DNA of 19,156 bases from NCBI GenBank assembly GCA_050732995.1, contig JBOHSA010000172.1, forward strand, positions 1 to 19,156, written 5' to 3'. The translations under genes and the position numbers were made by a program. The notes beneath the pieces are model-generated. The model saw only the letters and a program-made list of their open reading frames with translations. It did not search any database and was not told the DNA's origin. Below are positions 1 through 7,287 of this stretch, piece by piece. Origin of the DNA: JBOHSA01 sp050732995. Its GTDB lineage: Bacteria > Gemmatimonadota > Gemmatimonadetes > Gemmatimonadales > GWC2-71-9. How positions within the stretch are numbered: position 1 is the stretch's first letter; every line of letters begins with the position of its first letter.

Positions 1-419
1 GACCCCAGGTCCCGCAGCGCCTGCGTGGCGTGCTCGACCCACTTCCGCGCGTCCGGACCCTTGGGAGGATGGGCGAGGAACGTCCGCAGGTGCTGCGCCG
101 CGCCATCAGGGTCGCCGCGCTTCAGCAGCAGGAACGCCAGTCCGTAATGCGCGCCGGCGAGCCCCGTGTCCAGCTCCAGGGCCCGACGGTAGTGCCGGAT
201 GGCTTCGTCCAGCCGCCGCGTTTTGGTGAACGCGATCGCCATGTTCTGCAGGATGCGCGCGTCGTTCGGGTGATCGCGCAGCGCCAGGCGGTACGACGTG
301 AGCGCCGCGTCATAATCGCCCTGGCGCTCCAGGGCGAGCGCCTCGTTCAGGTAGTCGAGGCGTTGGGGCGCGATCTCGTCGCCGGATGTGCCGCCGAACA
401 GACGGCGCCAGAAACCCAT
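1..419 (-). CDS. TPR-repeat protein, 3'-truncated by the window edge
   Basis: The frame reads from ATG (419-417) to the left edge with no stop, so about 139 residues are visible and the C-terminus is missing. After a short head (MGFWRRLFGG) there are three consecutive tetratricopeptide-like units, roughly residues 26-59, 60-93 and 94-127. They show the usual pattern of small residues at positions 8 and 20 and a Pro or Asp near the turn (ALERQGDYDAAL, LDEAIRHYRRALELD). TPRs are protein-interaction scaffolds, and no catalytic domain is visible. There is no signal peptide, so it is probably cytoplasmic. The gene is divergent from the phosphoribosyltransferase gene across 52 bp. A TATTTT element ends 6 nt before the ATG, which would suit a leaderless transcript. 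The partner and exact role cannot be deduced. Confidence 0.8.
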   Translation of the reverse strand, partial: MGFWRRLFGGTSGDEIAPQRLDYLNEALALERQGDYDAALTSYRLALRDHPNDARILQNMAIAFTKTRRLDEAIRHYRRALELDTGLAGAHYGLAFLLLKRGDPDGAAQHLRTFLAHPPKGPDARKWVEHATQALRDLG

Positions 420-425
420 GGGCCG

Positions 426-431
426 AAAATA
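426..431 (-). promoter_or_regulatory. -10-like element for the left-edge TPR gene
   Basis: Read on the minus strand this is TATTTT, followed by six bases and then the ATG of the TPR gene. A TAnnnT hexamer 6-8 nt upstream of the start is what a leaderless transcript would show. No Shine-Dalgarno sequence is present in this short gap. The call is based on pattern only. Confidence 0.35.
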
Positions 432-433
432 GC

Positions 434-463
434 TTGCGGTCTCCGACGTTCGCAATGTAGCTT
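434..463 (+). promoter_or_regulatory. Promoter of the phosphoribosyltransferase-tldD-tldE set
   Basis: A -35-like TTGCGG (434-439) is separated by 18 bp from TAGCTT (458-463), which ends 8 nt before the ATG at 472. An A at or near the ATG would therefore be the natural transcription start, giving a leaderless mRNA. A second TAGCTT lies at 430-435. The string TAGCTTC plus a pyrimidine/C-rich spacer and CCATG recurs before the M24 peptidase and mtnA genes in this window. Confidence 0.45.
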
Positions 464-471
464 CCCTCCCC

Positions 472-1023
472 ATGCCGACCGTCCCCCCGTTCCCCTCGCC
501 CCGCGGCATGCGCACGGGCCGCAGGACGCCGCACGGCGTCCTGCCCGTCGACTGGCCGTTCTTCGGCGAGCTGTGCCGGGCGCTCGCGCTCAAGATCTTC
601 CGCGAATACGACCCGCAGGTCGTGATCGGCATCGCTAAGGCGGGCGTCATTCCGGGAGCGGTCGTGGCGAGCATCCTGCAGCGCGAGTTCGCGTCCATCT
701 CCATCACCCGGGATTCCCCCGGTGTGCGGCCGGCCGTGATCGCCGGGCCGCCGCGGCTGGTGACGGGCAAGCGGGTCCTCATCGTCGACGAGACCTGTGA
801 CTCCGGCGACACCATGAAGCTCGCGCTCGCCGCCGTGCGCGACCTGCAGCCCGCCGCGGTCAAGACGGCCGTCTCGTTCCGCACCGGGGACTACCAGCCG
901 GACTTCCACGCCTTGGAGACCGACAACTTCATCATCCTCCCCTGGGACCGCGAGGTCATCATCGACGGGGAGATCGTGGTTCGTCCCGATTACGCCGAGA
1001 AGCTGCGGGATCTGGGGCTTTGA
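472..1023 (+). CDS. Type I phosphoribosyltransferase (predicted purine PRTase-like)
   Basis: This 183-residue protein has the PRTase type I fold signature. The PRPP-binding motif VLIVDETCDSGDT spans residues 102-114, where the acidic pair is D-E instead of the usual D-D. It is preceded by the PPi-loop-like VVIGIAKAGVIPG (about 50-62). The C-terminal part (ETDNFIILPWDREV) resembles the small stand-alone PRTases of COG2236, related to hypoxanthine/xanthine enzymes. It would transfer a phosphoribosyl group from PRPP to a nitrogenous base in the cytoplasm. The base specificity cannot be read from sequence. The ATG at 472 is chosen for the promoter spacing; M13 (508) is an alternative. The stop overlaps the TTG of tldD (TTGA), so the two are likely co-translated. 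Confidence 0.8.
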   Translation: MPTVPPFPSPRGMRTGRRTPHGVLPVDWPFFGELCRALALKIFREYDPQVVIGIAKAGVIPGAVVASILQREFASISITRDSPGVRPAVIAGPPRLVTGKRVLIVDETCDSGDTMKLALAAVRDLQPAAVKTAVSFRTGDYQPDFHALETDNFIILPWDREVIIDGEIVVRPDYAEKLRDLGL

Positions 1024-2399
1024 AGGATCGCCTGGCGCAGGCGCTCGCTGCCTCGCGCGCCGACTACACCGAAATCCGCATCGAACGCAGCTGGGCAAGC
1101 GCCGTGGCCTTCCGGGGGCGGCGGCTCGAGTCCGCCACGGTCAGCGAGGACCAGGGCGGCTTCGTTCGGGTCCTGAACCGCGGGTGCGGCTGGGGCCTGG
1201 CTTCCGTCACGTCGCTCGATCGGCTGTCCGAGGCGGTGCGGCGGGCGCACGCGCTGTCCCTCGCCGTCCGGCTGGACGAGCCCATCCACTTGGCCGAGGT
1301 CGCGCCCCGCCAGGCCGACGTGGCGCTCGAGCTGGATGGGGACGTCCGGGGCGTCTCACTCGCCGAAAAGAAGCGGCTGCTCGAGGCGTACAACGGCGCA
1401 ATGCTCGCGGTGAGCGACCGCGTGGTCGACACGCAGGCCAGCTACCACGACGAAGTGAGCGAGGTCTGGTACGCGAACTCGGACGGCACGCTCCTCTCCG
1501 AGCTCCGGCCGGAAATCGTAATCTCGGGCGTCGCCGTCGCCCGGCGCGATGGGACGATCGAAAAGGGCCTCGAGTCGGTTGGGCTGCGCCGGGGATGGAA
1601 CAGCGCCCGCGACCACACGGCCGCCTTTCGCCGGGCGGCGGAGCGCGCCGTCGGCCTGCTGGACGCCCCGGGCGTCACCGGCGGCACGTATCCCGTGATC
1701 CTCGATCCCGAGCTTGCCGGCGTCTTCATTCACGAGGCCTTCGGCCACCTCTCCGAAGCGGACTTCGTGTACGAGAACCCCCAGGCGCGGGAGATGATGA
1801 CGCTCGGCCGCCGCTTCGGGCGCCCGGTGCTCAACGTCGGGGACAACGGCGCCGAGCCGGGACTGCGCGGCACCCTCCCATTCGACGACGAGGGTACCCC
1901 GACGCAGAACACCCCCTTGATCCGCGAGGGCGTCCTGGTCGGACGGCTCCACTCGCGCGAGACGGCCGCGCGCATGGGCGAGCGCCCGACCGGCAACGCG
2001 CGCGCGCTGTCCTTCCGGCACCCGCCGATCGTGCGGATGACCAACACGTATATCGGCAATGGTGCGGGGACCTTCGAGGACCTGATCCGGGACGTCGACC
2101 TGGGCGTCTACGCCTGCGGCGCGTTCGGGGGTCAGACGATGCTCGAGAGCTTCTCCTTCACCGCCGCCTACGGCCACATGATCCGCAACGGGCGCGTCGC
2201 AGAGCTGGTCAAGGACGTCGTGCTCGCCGGCAACCTGTTCCAAACGCTCGACCGGATCGAGCGCATCGCGGGCGACTTCCAGTGGAACCAGCTGGGCGGC
2301 GGGTGCGGCAAGGGAGGACAGTTTCCGCTGCCGGTCACCGAAGGCGCCCCGCACGTGCGGATCGAGGAGGCGCTGGTGGGCGGCGACGTTCCGGCGTGA
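1020..2399 (+). CDS. tldD: TldD metalloprotease subunit
   Basis: This 459-residue protein is the catalytic half of the TldD/TldE zinc protease. TldD/TldE is known from E. coli for degrading unfolded peptides and the antitoxin CcdA and for maturing microcin B17. The zinc-binding HExxxH motif is intact at H238-E239-H243 (FIHEAFGHLSEADF). The conserved GGCGKGGQ near the C-terminus supplies C429, the expected third ligand. Length is about the family norm (around 480). The start is TTG at 1020, overlapping the upstream stop as TTGA; no better start precedes the conserved N-terminal region (ADYTEIRIE). The gene is followed directly by tldE through a GTGA overlap, which fits a 1:1 heterodimer. Its physiological substrate here is unknown, and no RiPP precursor gene is visible nearby. 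Confidence 0.95.
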   Translation: MKDRLAQALAASRADYTEIRIERSWASAVAFRGRRLESATVSEDQGGFVRVLNRGCGWGLASVTSLDRLSEAVRRAHALSLAVRLDEPIHLAEVAPRQADVALELDGDVRGVSLAEKKRLLEAYNGAMLAVSDRVVDTQASYHDEVSEVWYANSDGTLLSELRPEIVISGVAVARRDGTIEKGLESVGLRRGWNSARDHTAAFRRAAERAVGLLDAPGVTGGTYPVILDPELAGVFIHEAFGHLSEADFVYENPQAREMMTLGRRFGRPVLNVGDNGAEPGLRGTLPFDDEGTPTQNTPLIREGVLVGRLHSRETAARMGERPTGNARALSFRHPPIVRMTNTYIGNGAGTFEDLIRDVDLGVYACGAFGGQTMLESFSFTAAYGHMIRNGRVAELVKDVVLAGNLFQTLDRIERIAGDFQWNQLGGGCGKGGQFPLPVTEGAPHVRIEEALVGGDVPA

Positions 2400-3781
2400 T
2401 CGAGCGGGTGCTCGACCTCGCCCGCCGGCGCGCGGCCGCGGCGGACGCGTACTGGCGGCGAGGAGAGTCCACCTCGATCACCTTCGAGGCCGGGCGCCTC
2501 AAGGCCGGCGCTGTCGCCGAAGCGGCGGGCATCAACCTCCGCGTGGTGAAAGACGGCCGCGTGGGCGGGGCCGGCTCGACGGCCGTCGACCCGTCCGCTC
2601 CCGACGGCGTGAGCGAAGGGCTCGTCGCGCGCGCCTGCGCGTCGGCCGAGCTGGGGGAGGTCGTCGACCTGGCGTTCCCGGGCCGATCGCCGTCGCCAGC
2701 CGCCAGACCCCGCGTCCAGACCTACTTCGATCGCGCCGCCAATGCCTCGCTCGACGAGCTGACCACCCTCGGCCGCCGCCTCGTCGAGCGGCTGGCGCGC
2801 GAGGGCTGCCAGGTCAACGTCAGCGTCGCCCGCGACACGGTCGAGACCCGCGTGGCCAACACGGCCGGCGCGGACGACTTGTACCGCTCCACTTCGGTCA
2901 GCGTCTCCGCCGACCTCACCCGGATCGCGGGCGACGACGTGCTGATGATTTACGATTACCATATCGCGGCCGACTTGCCGGCCGAGGCGACGCTGGACGC
3001 GCTGGCCGGCTCGATCGAGCAACGATTGACGGCGGCCCTCACCATCGTCGAGTCTCCCGAGGGCGCGCTGCCGGTCGCATTCACGCCCTCGGGCCTCGCG
3101 GTCGTGCTGTTACCGCTGGAGCAGGCGCTGTCGGGGAAATCGGTCGTGCAGGGCGTCTCGCCCCTGGCCGGCCGGGTGGGGGACCAGGCGTTCGATCCGG
3201 TGTTCTCGCTCACCGACGACCCCCTCGCCCCGGGCCGTCCGGGCTCGCGCCCCTTCGACGACGAGGCGGTGCCCTCGGCCACCGCCGCCCTCGTGGAGCG
3301 AGGCGTCGTACGGCGGTTCGTCTACGATCTCGAGACCGCGTCGCGGGCCGGCACGCAGAGCACGGGACACGGGCATCGCGGGGTCTTCGGGAAACCGCGC
3401 ATCGGGTACACGAATCTGGTTCTGGGGGACGGGGAGCGGGCGAAGGGTCAGGGGGGAGGGGAGGGGGGGCCGGCGTCGTCGCCGCTCGGCGGGGGGCTGC
3501 TCGACCGAATGGGGGGAGGGGAAGGGGAGGGCCTGCTCGTCGACGAGCTGATCGGCGTGGGGCAGGGGAACGTCATCGGAGGGGCATTCAGCCACCCTGT
3601 GGGACTTGCCTATCGGGTGCGGCGGGGCGAGGTCGTCGGGCGGGTGAAGGACGCGGCGATCGCGGGCAATGCCTACGAACTGCTCAAGCGGATCGGCGGC
3701 TTCGGCACCGACGGGCGCTGGCTCGGCTCGCGTTGGGCGCCGTCGGTGCTGCTCGAGGGAGTGGGCGTCGCCCGACGGTAG
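2396..3781 (+). CDS. tldE: TldE/PmbA, non-catalytic partner of TldD
   Basis: This 461-residue protein is a TldD paralogue lacking HExxxH, as expected for TldE (PmbA), which completes the proteolytic chamber. The start is GTG at 2396 inside a GTGA overlap with the tldD stop; it gives a normal PmbA N-terminus (VIERVLDLARRRAAAADAYW). Family landmarks are DVLMIYDYH mid-protein, the SGKSVVQGVSPLAGRVGDQ block, RPFDDEAVPS, and the C-terminal IGGAFSHPVGLAYRV. Unusual for the family is a Gly-rich insert at about residues 343-378, between NLVLGDG and LLVDELIGVG. It is encoded by G-tracts containing an exact 12-base repeat 60 bp apart. The insert replaces what is normally a shorter loop. The gene is convergent with the V4R gene, 11 bp away. 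Confidence 0.93.
   Translation: MIERVLDLARRRAAAADAYWRRGESTSITFEAGRLKAGAVAEAAGINLRVVKDGRVGGAGSTAVDPSAPDGVSEGLVARACASAELGEVVDLAFPGRSPSPAARPRVQTYFDRAANASLDELTTLGRRLVERLAREGCQVNVSVARDTVETRVANTAGADDLYRSTSVSVSADLTRIAGDDVLMIYDYHIAADLPAEATLDALAGSIEQRLTAALTIVESPEGALPVAFTPSGLAVVLLPLEQALSGKSVVQGVSPLAGRVGDQAFDPVFSLTDDPLAPGRPGSRPFDDEAVPSATAALVERGVVRRFVYDLETASRAGTQSTGHGHRGVFGKPRIGYTNLVLGDGERAKGQGGGEGGPASSPLGGGLLDRMGGGEGEGLLVDELIGVGQGNVIGGAFSHPVGLAYRVRRGEVVGRVKDAAIAGNAYELLKRIGGFGTDGRWLGSRWAPSVLLEGVGVARR
3424..3531 (+). repeat. G-tract-rich insert in tldE with 12-base direct repeat
   Basis: Runs of 4-7 G separated by single A, C or T occupy 3424-3469 and 3511-3531 on the coding strand. GGGGGGAGGGGA occurs exactly at 3451-3462 and again at 3511-3522, an offset of 60 bp that preserves frame. 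Four or more G-runs lie close together, so the stretch could form a G-quadruplex on the coding strand or mRNA. Confidence 0.75.
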
Positions 3782-3792
3782 GCGTCACCGTC

Positions 3793-4365
3793 TCAGGTCT
3801 GCAGGGCTTCCTCGTAGGTCTTCCCCTCCGTCATCCGCTCGTACACGCGCTGGAGGGTCTCCGGGGTGGCGGTGAGGAAGCGGCACCGGCCGTCGCTCTT
3901 GCTGCGGCACTCGACCTCCATGACGGCCACGGGCTCGCCGGACAGCCGGCCCAGGAAATCCGTCAGGAGTCCCGCGGAGAAGAAGCACATCGGCGCTTGG
4001 GCGGCGCCGGGCTCGGCCTCGGACCAATCGATCGAATCGACGGCCAGGGCGGCACCCGGCAGCGGGGAGACGGTCAACGAGCCCCACCCCGCCGCCTGAA
4101 AGAACCGCGAGAGCACGTCGTTGAGACGAGCGGCGTCGAGCTCTTCTGGCCGGTCCACGCCGGCACCTCCGGGGAGCCAGGCGCAGAACGCCCGATAGAT
4201 GCTCTCGCCGGCGGCGTAGCCCGTTTGCTGGAGGATCGCGATGGCCTGCTCCGGGGCATATGTCTGGAGGTTCTGATGGAGAGCCCGCAGCCCGTCACGC
4301 CCGATGCTCAGGCCGTCGACCTGGGAAGGCGGCCGGGAGGCTGCGGCGGGTGGGTGGGCGGTCAT
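3793..4365 (-). CDS. V4R-domain small-molecule-binding protein
   Basis: This 190-residue protein (from ATG 4365) looks like a stand-alone V4R (4-vinyl reductase) domain. A helical first half (YAPEQAIAILQQTGYAAGESIYRAF) is followed by the diagnostic C-terminal cysteine motif EVECRSKSDGRCRFLTATPETLQ. V4R domains bind small, often hydrophobic ligands, and occur in BchJ-like chlorophyll proteins, in signalling proteins and in archaeal regulators. Which role applies cannot be told here, and no photosynthesis genes are visible. A TTG at 4377 would add four residues, leaving only 1 nt after the ligA stop; ATG is 13 nt after it. No clear ribosome-binding site precedes either start. It is the last gene of the GAF-ligA-V4R series. 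Confidence 0.78.
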   Translation of the reverse strand: MTAHPPAAASRPPSQVDGLSIGRDGLRALHQNLQTYAPEQAIAILQQTGYAAGESIYRAFCAWLPGGAGVDRPEELDAARLNDVLSRFFQAAGWGSLTVSPLPGAALAVDSIDWSEAEPGAAQAPMCFFSAGLLTDFLGRLSGEPVAVMEVECRSKSDGRCRFLTATPETLQRVYERMTEGKTYEEALQT

Positions 4366-4378
4366 CCGGGAGGCCAAC

Positions 4379-6454
4379 TTAAGGCCGCCGGTGCAGGCGG
4401 CGCAACAGTTCCGCCTCGTCGATCACGGGGACGCCCAGCGCGCGGGCTTTTTCCAGCTTGGAGCCGGCATCGGCGCCGGCGACGAGCGCGGTCGTCTTGC
4501 GCGACACGTTGTCGGTGACGTGGCCCCCGGCCGCCTGGATCAGCTCCGCCGCTTTCTGACGCGACAGGTCGGCGAGCGTGCCGGTGATCACGTAGGTCTG
4601 GCCCGCGAGCAGCCGGCCGCCGCGTTCCCCCCCCCCTTCCCCCCCCCCTCCTCCACCTTCCCCCGCTCCGGTGTCGCCGTCCGCCGCCGGCTCGGTCAGC
4701 GTGAGCCCCAGCTCCTCGAGCCGGTCGACCAGCTGACGGTTCCGCGGCTCGGCGAAGAACCCCGCGACCGCTTGCGCGATGGCGGGCCCGATGCCGCGAA
4801 TCGCGGCGATCTCGTCGACCGACGCCTGGCGCAGCGCCGACATCGTTCGGAAGTGGCGCGCGAGCAGCCGAGCGCTCTGGGCGCCCACATGCCGTAGCCC
4901 CAGGGCGAAGAGCACGGTCGAGAGCGGCCGGCGCTTGGACGCCTCGATCGCCGCAAACAGCTGCCGGACCGACTTCTCGGCGAACCCGTCGAGCGCGAGC
5001 AGCCGCAGTTCGCTCTTGTCCTTCAGCGTGTACAGGTCGGCCACGTTCTCGATCAATCTGGCCTCGAGCAGCGCTCGCACCCGCTCGTAGCCCAGTCCGC
5101 GGATGTCCATGGCGTTCCGGGCGGTGAAATGCACGAGGCTCTCGAGGACGCGCCCCGGGCAGGACACGTTGGGGCAGTAGATGGCCACTTCGTCCGCGGG
5201 GCGCTCCACCCGCGCCCCGCAGACGGGACATGCGTCCGGCGGCTCGTACTCGCGGGCCCGCGGCGTGCCCGGACGGACGACGCTGCGCAGGACTTGAGGA
5301 ATGACCTCCCCGGCGCGGGTGACCTCGACCAGGTCCCCTTCCCGGATGTCTTTCGCCTTGACGAGCTCGAAGTTGTGGAGGGACGCCGTCGAGACGGTCA
5401 CGCCGCCGATTTCGACCGGCTCCAGCACCGCGTACGGATTGAGCGCCCCGGTCCGACCCACGTTGATCCCGAGCTTCACGAGCTTCGTCACCTGCACTTC
5501 CGGGGCGAATTTGCGCGCGATAGCCCAGCGGGGCTCGCGGTTGCCGACGGTGCCCAGCTCGGCGTGCAGCGCGCGACGGTTCACCTTGATCACGAGGCCG
5601 TCGGCGCCGTAGTCCAGGTCCGGCAGCACCGGCGCGAGCTCGGCGATCGCCTGGTGCACGGCGGGCAGGTCGGAAACGAGGCGGTGGTGCGGCTCGACGG
5701 GGAATCCCCACTCCTTCAGGCCGAGCAGGAGCTCGTGCTGGGTATCGAACGGGAGCTTTTGCCCCGGGGCCTCGATGTGAAAGCAGAAGATCCGCAACCG
5801 GCGGCGCGCGGTGATGCGGGAATCGAGCTGCCGCAGCGCGCCGGCCGTGGCGTTGCGGGGATTCGCGAACGGGGGCTCCCCTGCCTGCTGCCGCTCCTGG
5901 TTGAGACGCTCGAACCGGGAACGGGAGAGATAGACTTCCCCGCGCACTTCCATCCGCGCCGGCCACCCCTTGCCCTGGAGCCGGAGGGGGAGATCTACGA
6001 CCGTGCGGAGGTTCGCGCTGACGTCTTCCCCGATCAGCCCGTTCCCGCGGGTCGCCCCGGTGACGAACACGCCGTCCTCGTAGGTGAGGCTCACGGCGGC
6101 GCCGTCGATCTTCACCTCCAGCGTGTAGCCGCCCTGTTTGACTTCGGGCGCGAGCCGCGCGTTGCGCTCCTCCCAGGCCGTGAGCTCCGCCTCGTCGAAG
6201 GCGTTCGCGAGCGAGAGCATGGGCACGAGATGCCGGTGCTTGCGAAAGGCCGGCGCGGGCTCGGCGCCGACCCGGTGGGTGGGGGAGTCCGGCGTGCGGA
6301 GCTCGGGGTGGGCGGCTTCGAGGGCCTGGAGCTCCCGGAGCAGCCGGTCGTAGTCGGCGTCCGACATGTCCGGCCGGTCCAGGATGTAGTAGGCGTGGTT
6401 CGCCCGCTCGAGCAGCCGCCGCAGCTCGGCGGCCCGCGCGGCTGCGTCGGTCAC
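4379..6454 (-). CDS. ligA: NAD-dependent DNA ligase LigA
   Basis: This 691-residue enzyme seals nicks in duplex DNA using NAD during replication and repair. Domains in order are: Ia NMN-binding (about 1-70, with AYYILDRPDMSDADYD); the adenylation domain with nucleophile K115 in LEVKIDG; the OB fold; a Cys4 zinc finger C409, C412, C427, C432; helix-hairpin-helix repeats (about 450-580); and BRCT (about 614-691, GQTYVITGTLADLSRQKA). The start is GTG 6454-6452, overlapping the GAF-protein stop as GTGA; it gives a standard N-terminus, whereas longer readings do not. The HhH-BRCT linker (about 597-613) is almost all Gly and Glu, encoded by two 10-base G homopolymers. Slippage there would spare the catalytic core and lose only BRCT. 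Confidence 0.97.
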   Translation of the reverse strand: MTDAAARAAELRRLLERANHAYYILDRPDMSDADYDRLLRELQALEAAHPELRTPDSPTHRVGAEPAPAFRKHRHLVPMLSLANAFDEAELTAWEERNARLAPEVKQGGYTLEVKIDGAAVSLTYEDGVFVTGATRGNGLIGEDVSANLRTVVDLPLRLQGKGWPARMEVRGEVYLSRSRFERLNQERQQAGEPPFANPRNATAGALRQLDSRITARRRLRIFCFHIEAPGQKLPFDTQHELLLGLKEWGFPVEPHHRLVSDLPAVHQAIAELAPVLPDLDYGADGLVIKVNRRALHAELGTVGNREPRWAIARKFAPEVQVTKLVKLGINVGRTGALNPYAVLEPVEIGGVTVSTASLHNFELVKAKDIREGDLVEVTRAGEVIPQVLRSVVRPGTPRAREYEPPDACPVCGARVERPADEVAIYCPNVSCPGRVLESLVHFTARNAMDIRGLGYERVRALLEARLIENVADLYTLKDKSELRLLALDGFAEKSVRQLFAAIEASKRRPLSTVLFALGLRHVGAQSARLLARHFRTMSALRQASVDEIAAIRGIGPAIAQAVAGFFAEPRNRQLVDRLEELGLTLTEPAADGDTGAGEGGGGGGEGGGERGGRLLAGQTYVITGTLADLSRQKAAELIQAAGGHVTDNVSRKTTALVAGADAGSKLEKARALGVPVIDEAELLRRLHRRP
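4627..4668 (-). repeat. Twin 10-base G homopolymers in the ligA linker
   Basis: On the plus strand there are ten C (4627-4636), two T, ten C (4639-4648), then shorter C runs to about 4668. On the coding strand this is G-tract purine DNA translating to Gly/Glu. Runs this long are classic slipped-strand sites and strong G-quadruplex candidates. They are also places where sequencing or assembly can miscount, although the frame as given is intact. Confidence 0.85.
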
Positions 6455-7236
6455 CGCCCCTTGGCTTCTTCCTGGATGACGGCCATGGCCACGCCGACCA
6501 GTCGGTCCAGCTCGTCGGCGCTGGCGCGGGGCAGGAGACCCTCCGCCCAGGCGCCTTCGCGCTGGCCGAACGCGTCGAGCAGGCGGCGGAGGAAGGCCAG
6601 CAGGGCCACGCGCTCGAGCTCCATCCGGCGCACCACCTCGCCCGTCTCCTGGTGGCGCTGGGCGAGACGCTCGTAGCGATGCGCATTGCGCAGCGCCTGG
6701 GCCGTGAGCGCCGCGACCACCTGCACGAACCGCACGTCGGCGTCCGAGAAGGTCGGGCCATCCCGGAACGTGCGCAGGAAGATCGCGCCGATCGCCACCC
6801 CCCGCCACGTGATCGGAACGACGGTGATCGATTTCACGCGGCGATTGAGCAGCTCGCCCTTCACGTGCTTCAGGCTCGGGTCGTTCGCGGCGTCCGGGAT
6901 GAAGACCGTCTCACCGCTCTGCATGGCGCGCTTGAGCTCGGGGTAGCGCTCGAGATCCACCACGTAGTTACGGATCGTGGGGTCCTCGTAAGACGCCACC
7001 AGGCGGACCGACTTGCCGCCGCGCTCGGCGAGGAAAATCGAGCAGCGATCGAGCCCGAACGATTCCCCCAGCTTGCGGGCGATCGCTTGGAGGATGTCGA
7101 TGAAGTGCAGCGAGCTCGAGATCTCCTTCAGGATCTCGATCACCGCGAGGAGATGCTTGCGCTCGTGCTCCAGGTCGGCGATGCGCGCCGCCAGGCGCTC
7201 GCCTTCGGCGGTGGTGAGGGCCGAGGAGATGGTCAT
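6451..7236 (-). CDS. Stand-alone GAF-domain sensor-like protein
   Basis: This 261-residue protein starts at ATG 7236. An N-terminal helical, probably coiled-coil stretch (about 10-42, rich in E, R, L and K) leads into a GAF domain at about 45-185. Typical GAF segments are visible: LGLDRCSIFL-like (FGLDRCSIFLAERGGKSVRL), SGETVFIPDAANDPS, and ITVVPITWRGVAIGAIFLR. The tail (about 190-261) is helical. No kinase, GGDEF, EAL, HTH or phosphatase domain is attached, so it may act by binding another protein. GAF domains commonly bind cyclic nucleotides, haem or other small ligands, or are purely structural; the ligand here is unknown. It is the first gene before ligA (GTGA overlap) and divergent from the M24 peptidase gene. 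Confidence 0.82.
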   Translation of the reverse strand: MTISSALTTAEGERLAARIADLEHERKHLLAVIEILKEISSSLHFIDILQAIARKLGESFGLDRCSIFLAERGGKSVRLVASYEDPTIRNYVVDLERYPELKRAMQSGETVFIPDAANDPSLKHVKGELLNRRVKSITVVPITWRGVAIGAIFLRTFRDGPTFSDADVRFVQVVAALTAQALRNAHRYERLAQRHQETGEVVRRMELERVALLAFLRRLLDAFGQREGAWAEGLLPRASADELDRLVGVAMAVIQEEAKGR

Positions 7237-7269
7237 GGCATAGTTTGCCCTGTCGGCGGAGGGCCCGTC

Positions 7270-7279
7270 AAGCTAGCTT
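7270..7279. promoter_or_regulatory. Palindromic bidirectional -10 candidate
   Basis: AAGCTAGCTT is a perfect 10-bp palindrome in the 51-bp gap between the divergent GAF and M24 genes. On the plus strand it holds TAGCTT (7274-7279), ending 8 nt before the M24 ATG at 7288, which fits a leaderless message. On the minus strand it holds the same TAGCTT, about 33 nt before the GAF start. Both strands could therefore be served by one element. No convincing -35 is seen for either direction. Confidence 0.4.
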
Positions 7280-7287
7280 CGGTCCCC

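Noticed and set aside
5129..6676. Long open frame (515 codons) on the plus strand opposite ligA
   Set aside because: It is the complement of a clearly coding ligase. The translation is rich in Arg, Ala, Gly, Pro and His with no recognisable domain, as expected for antisense shadows in high-GC DNA.
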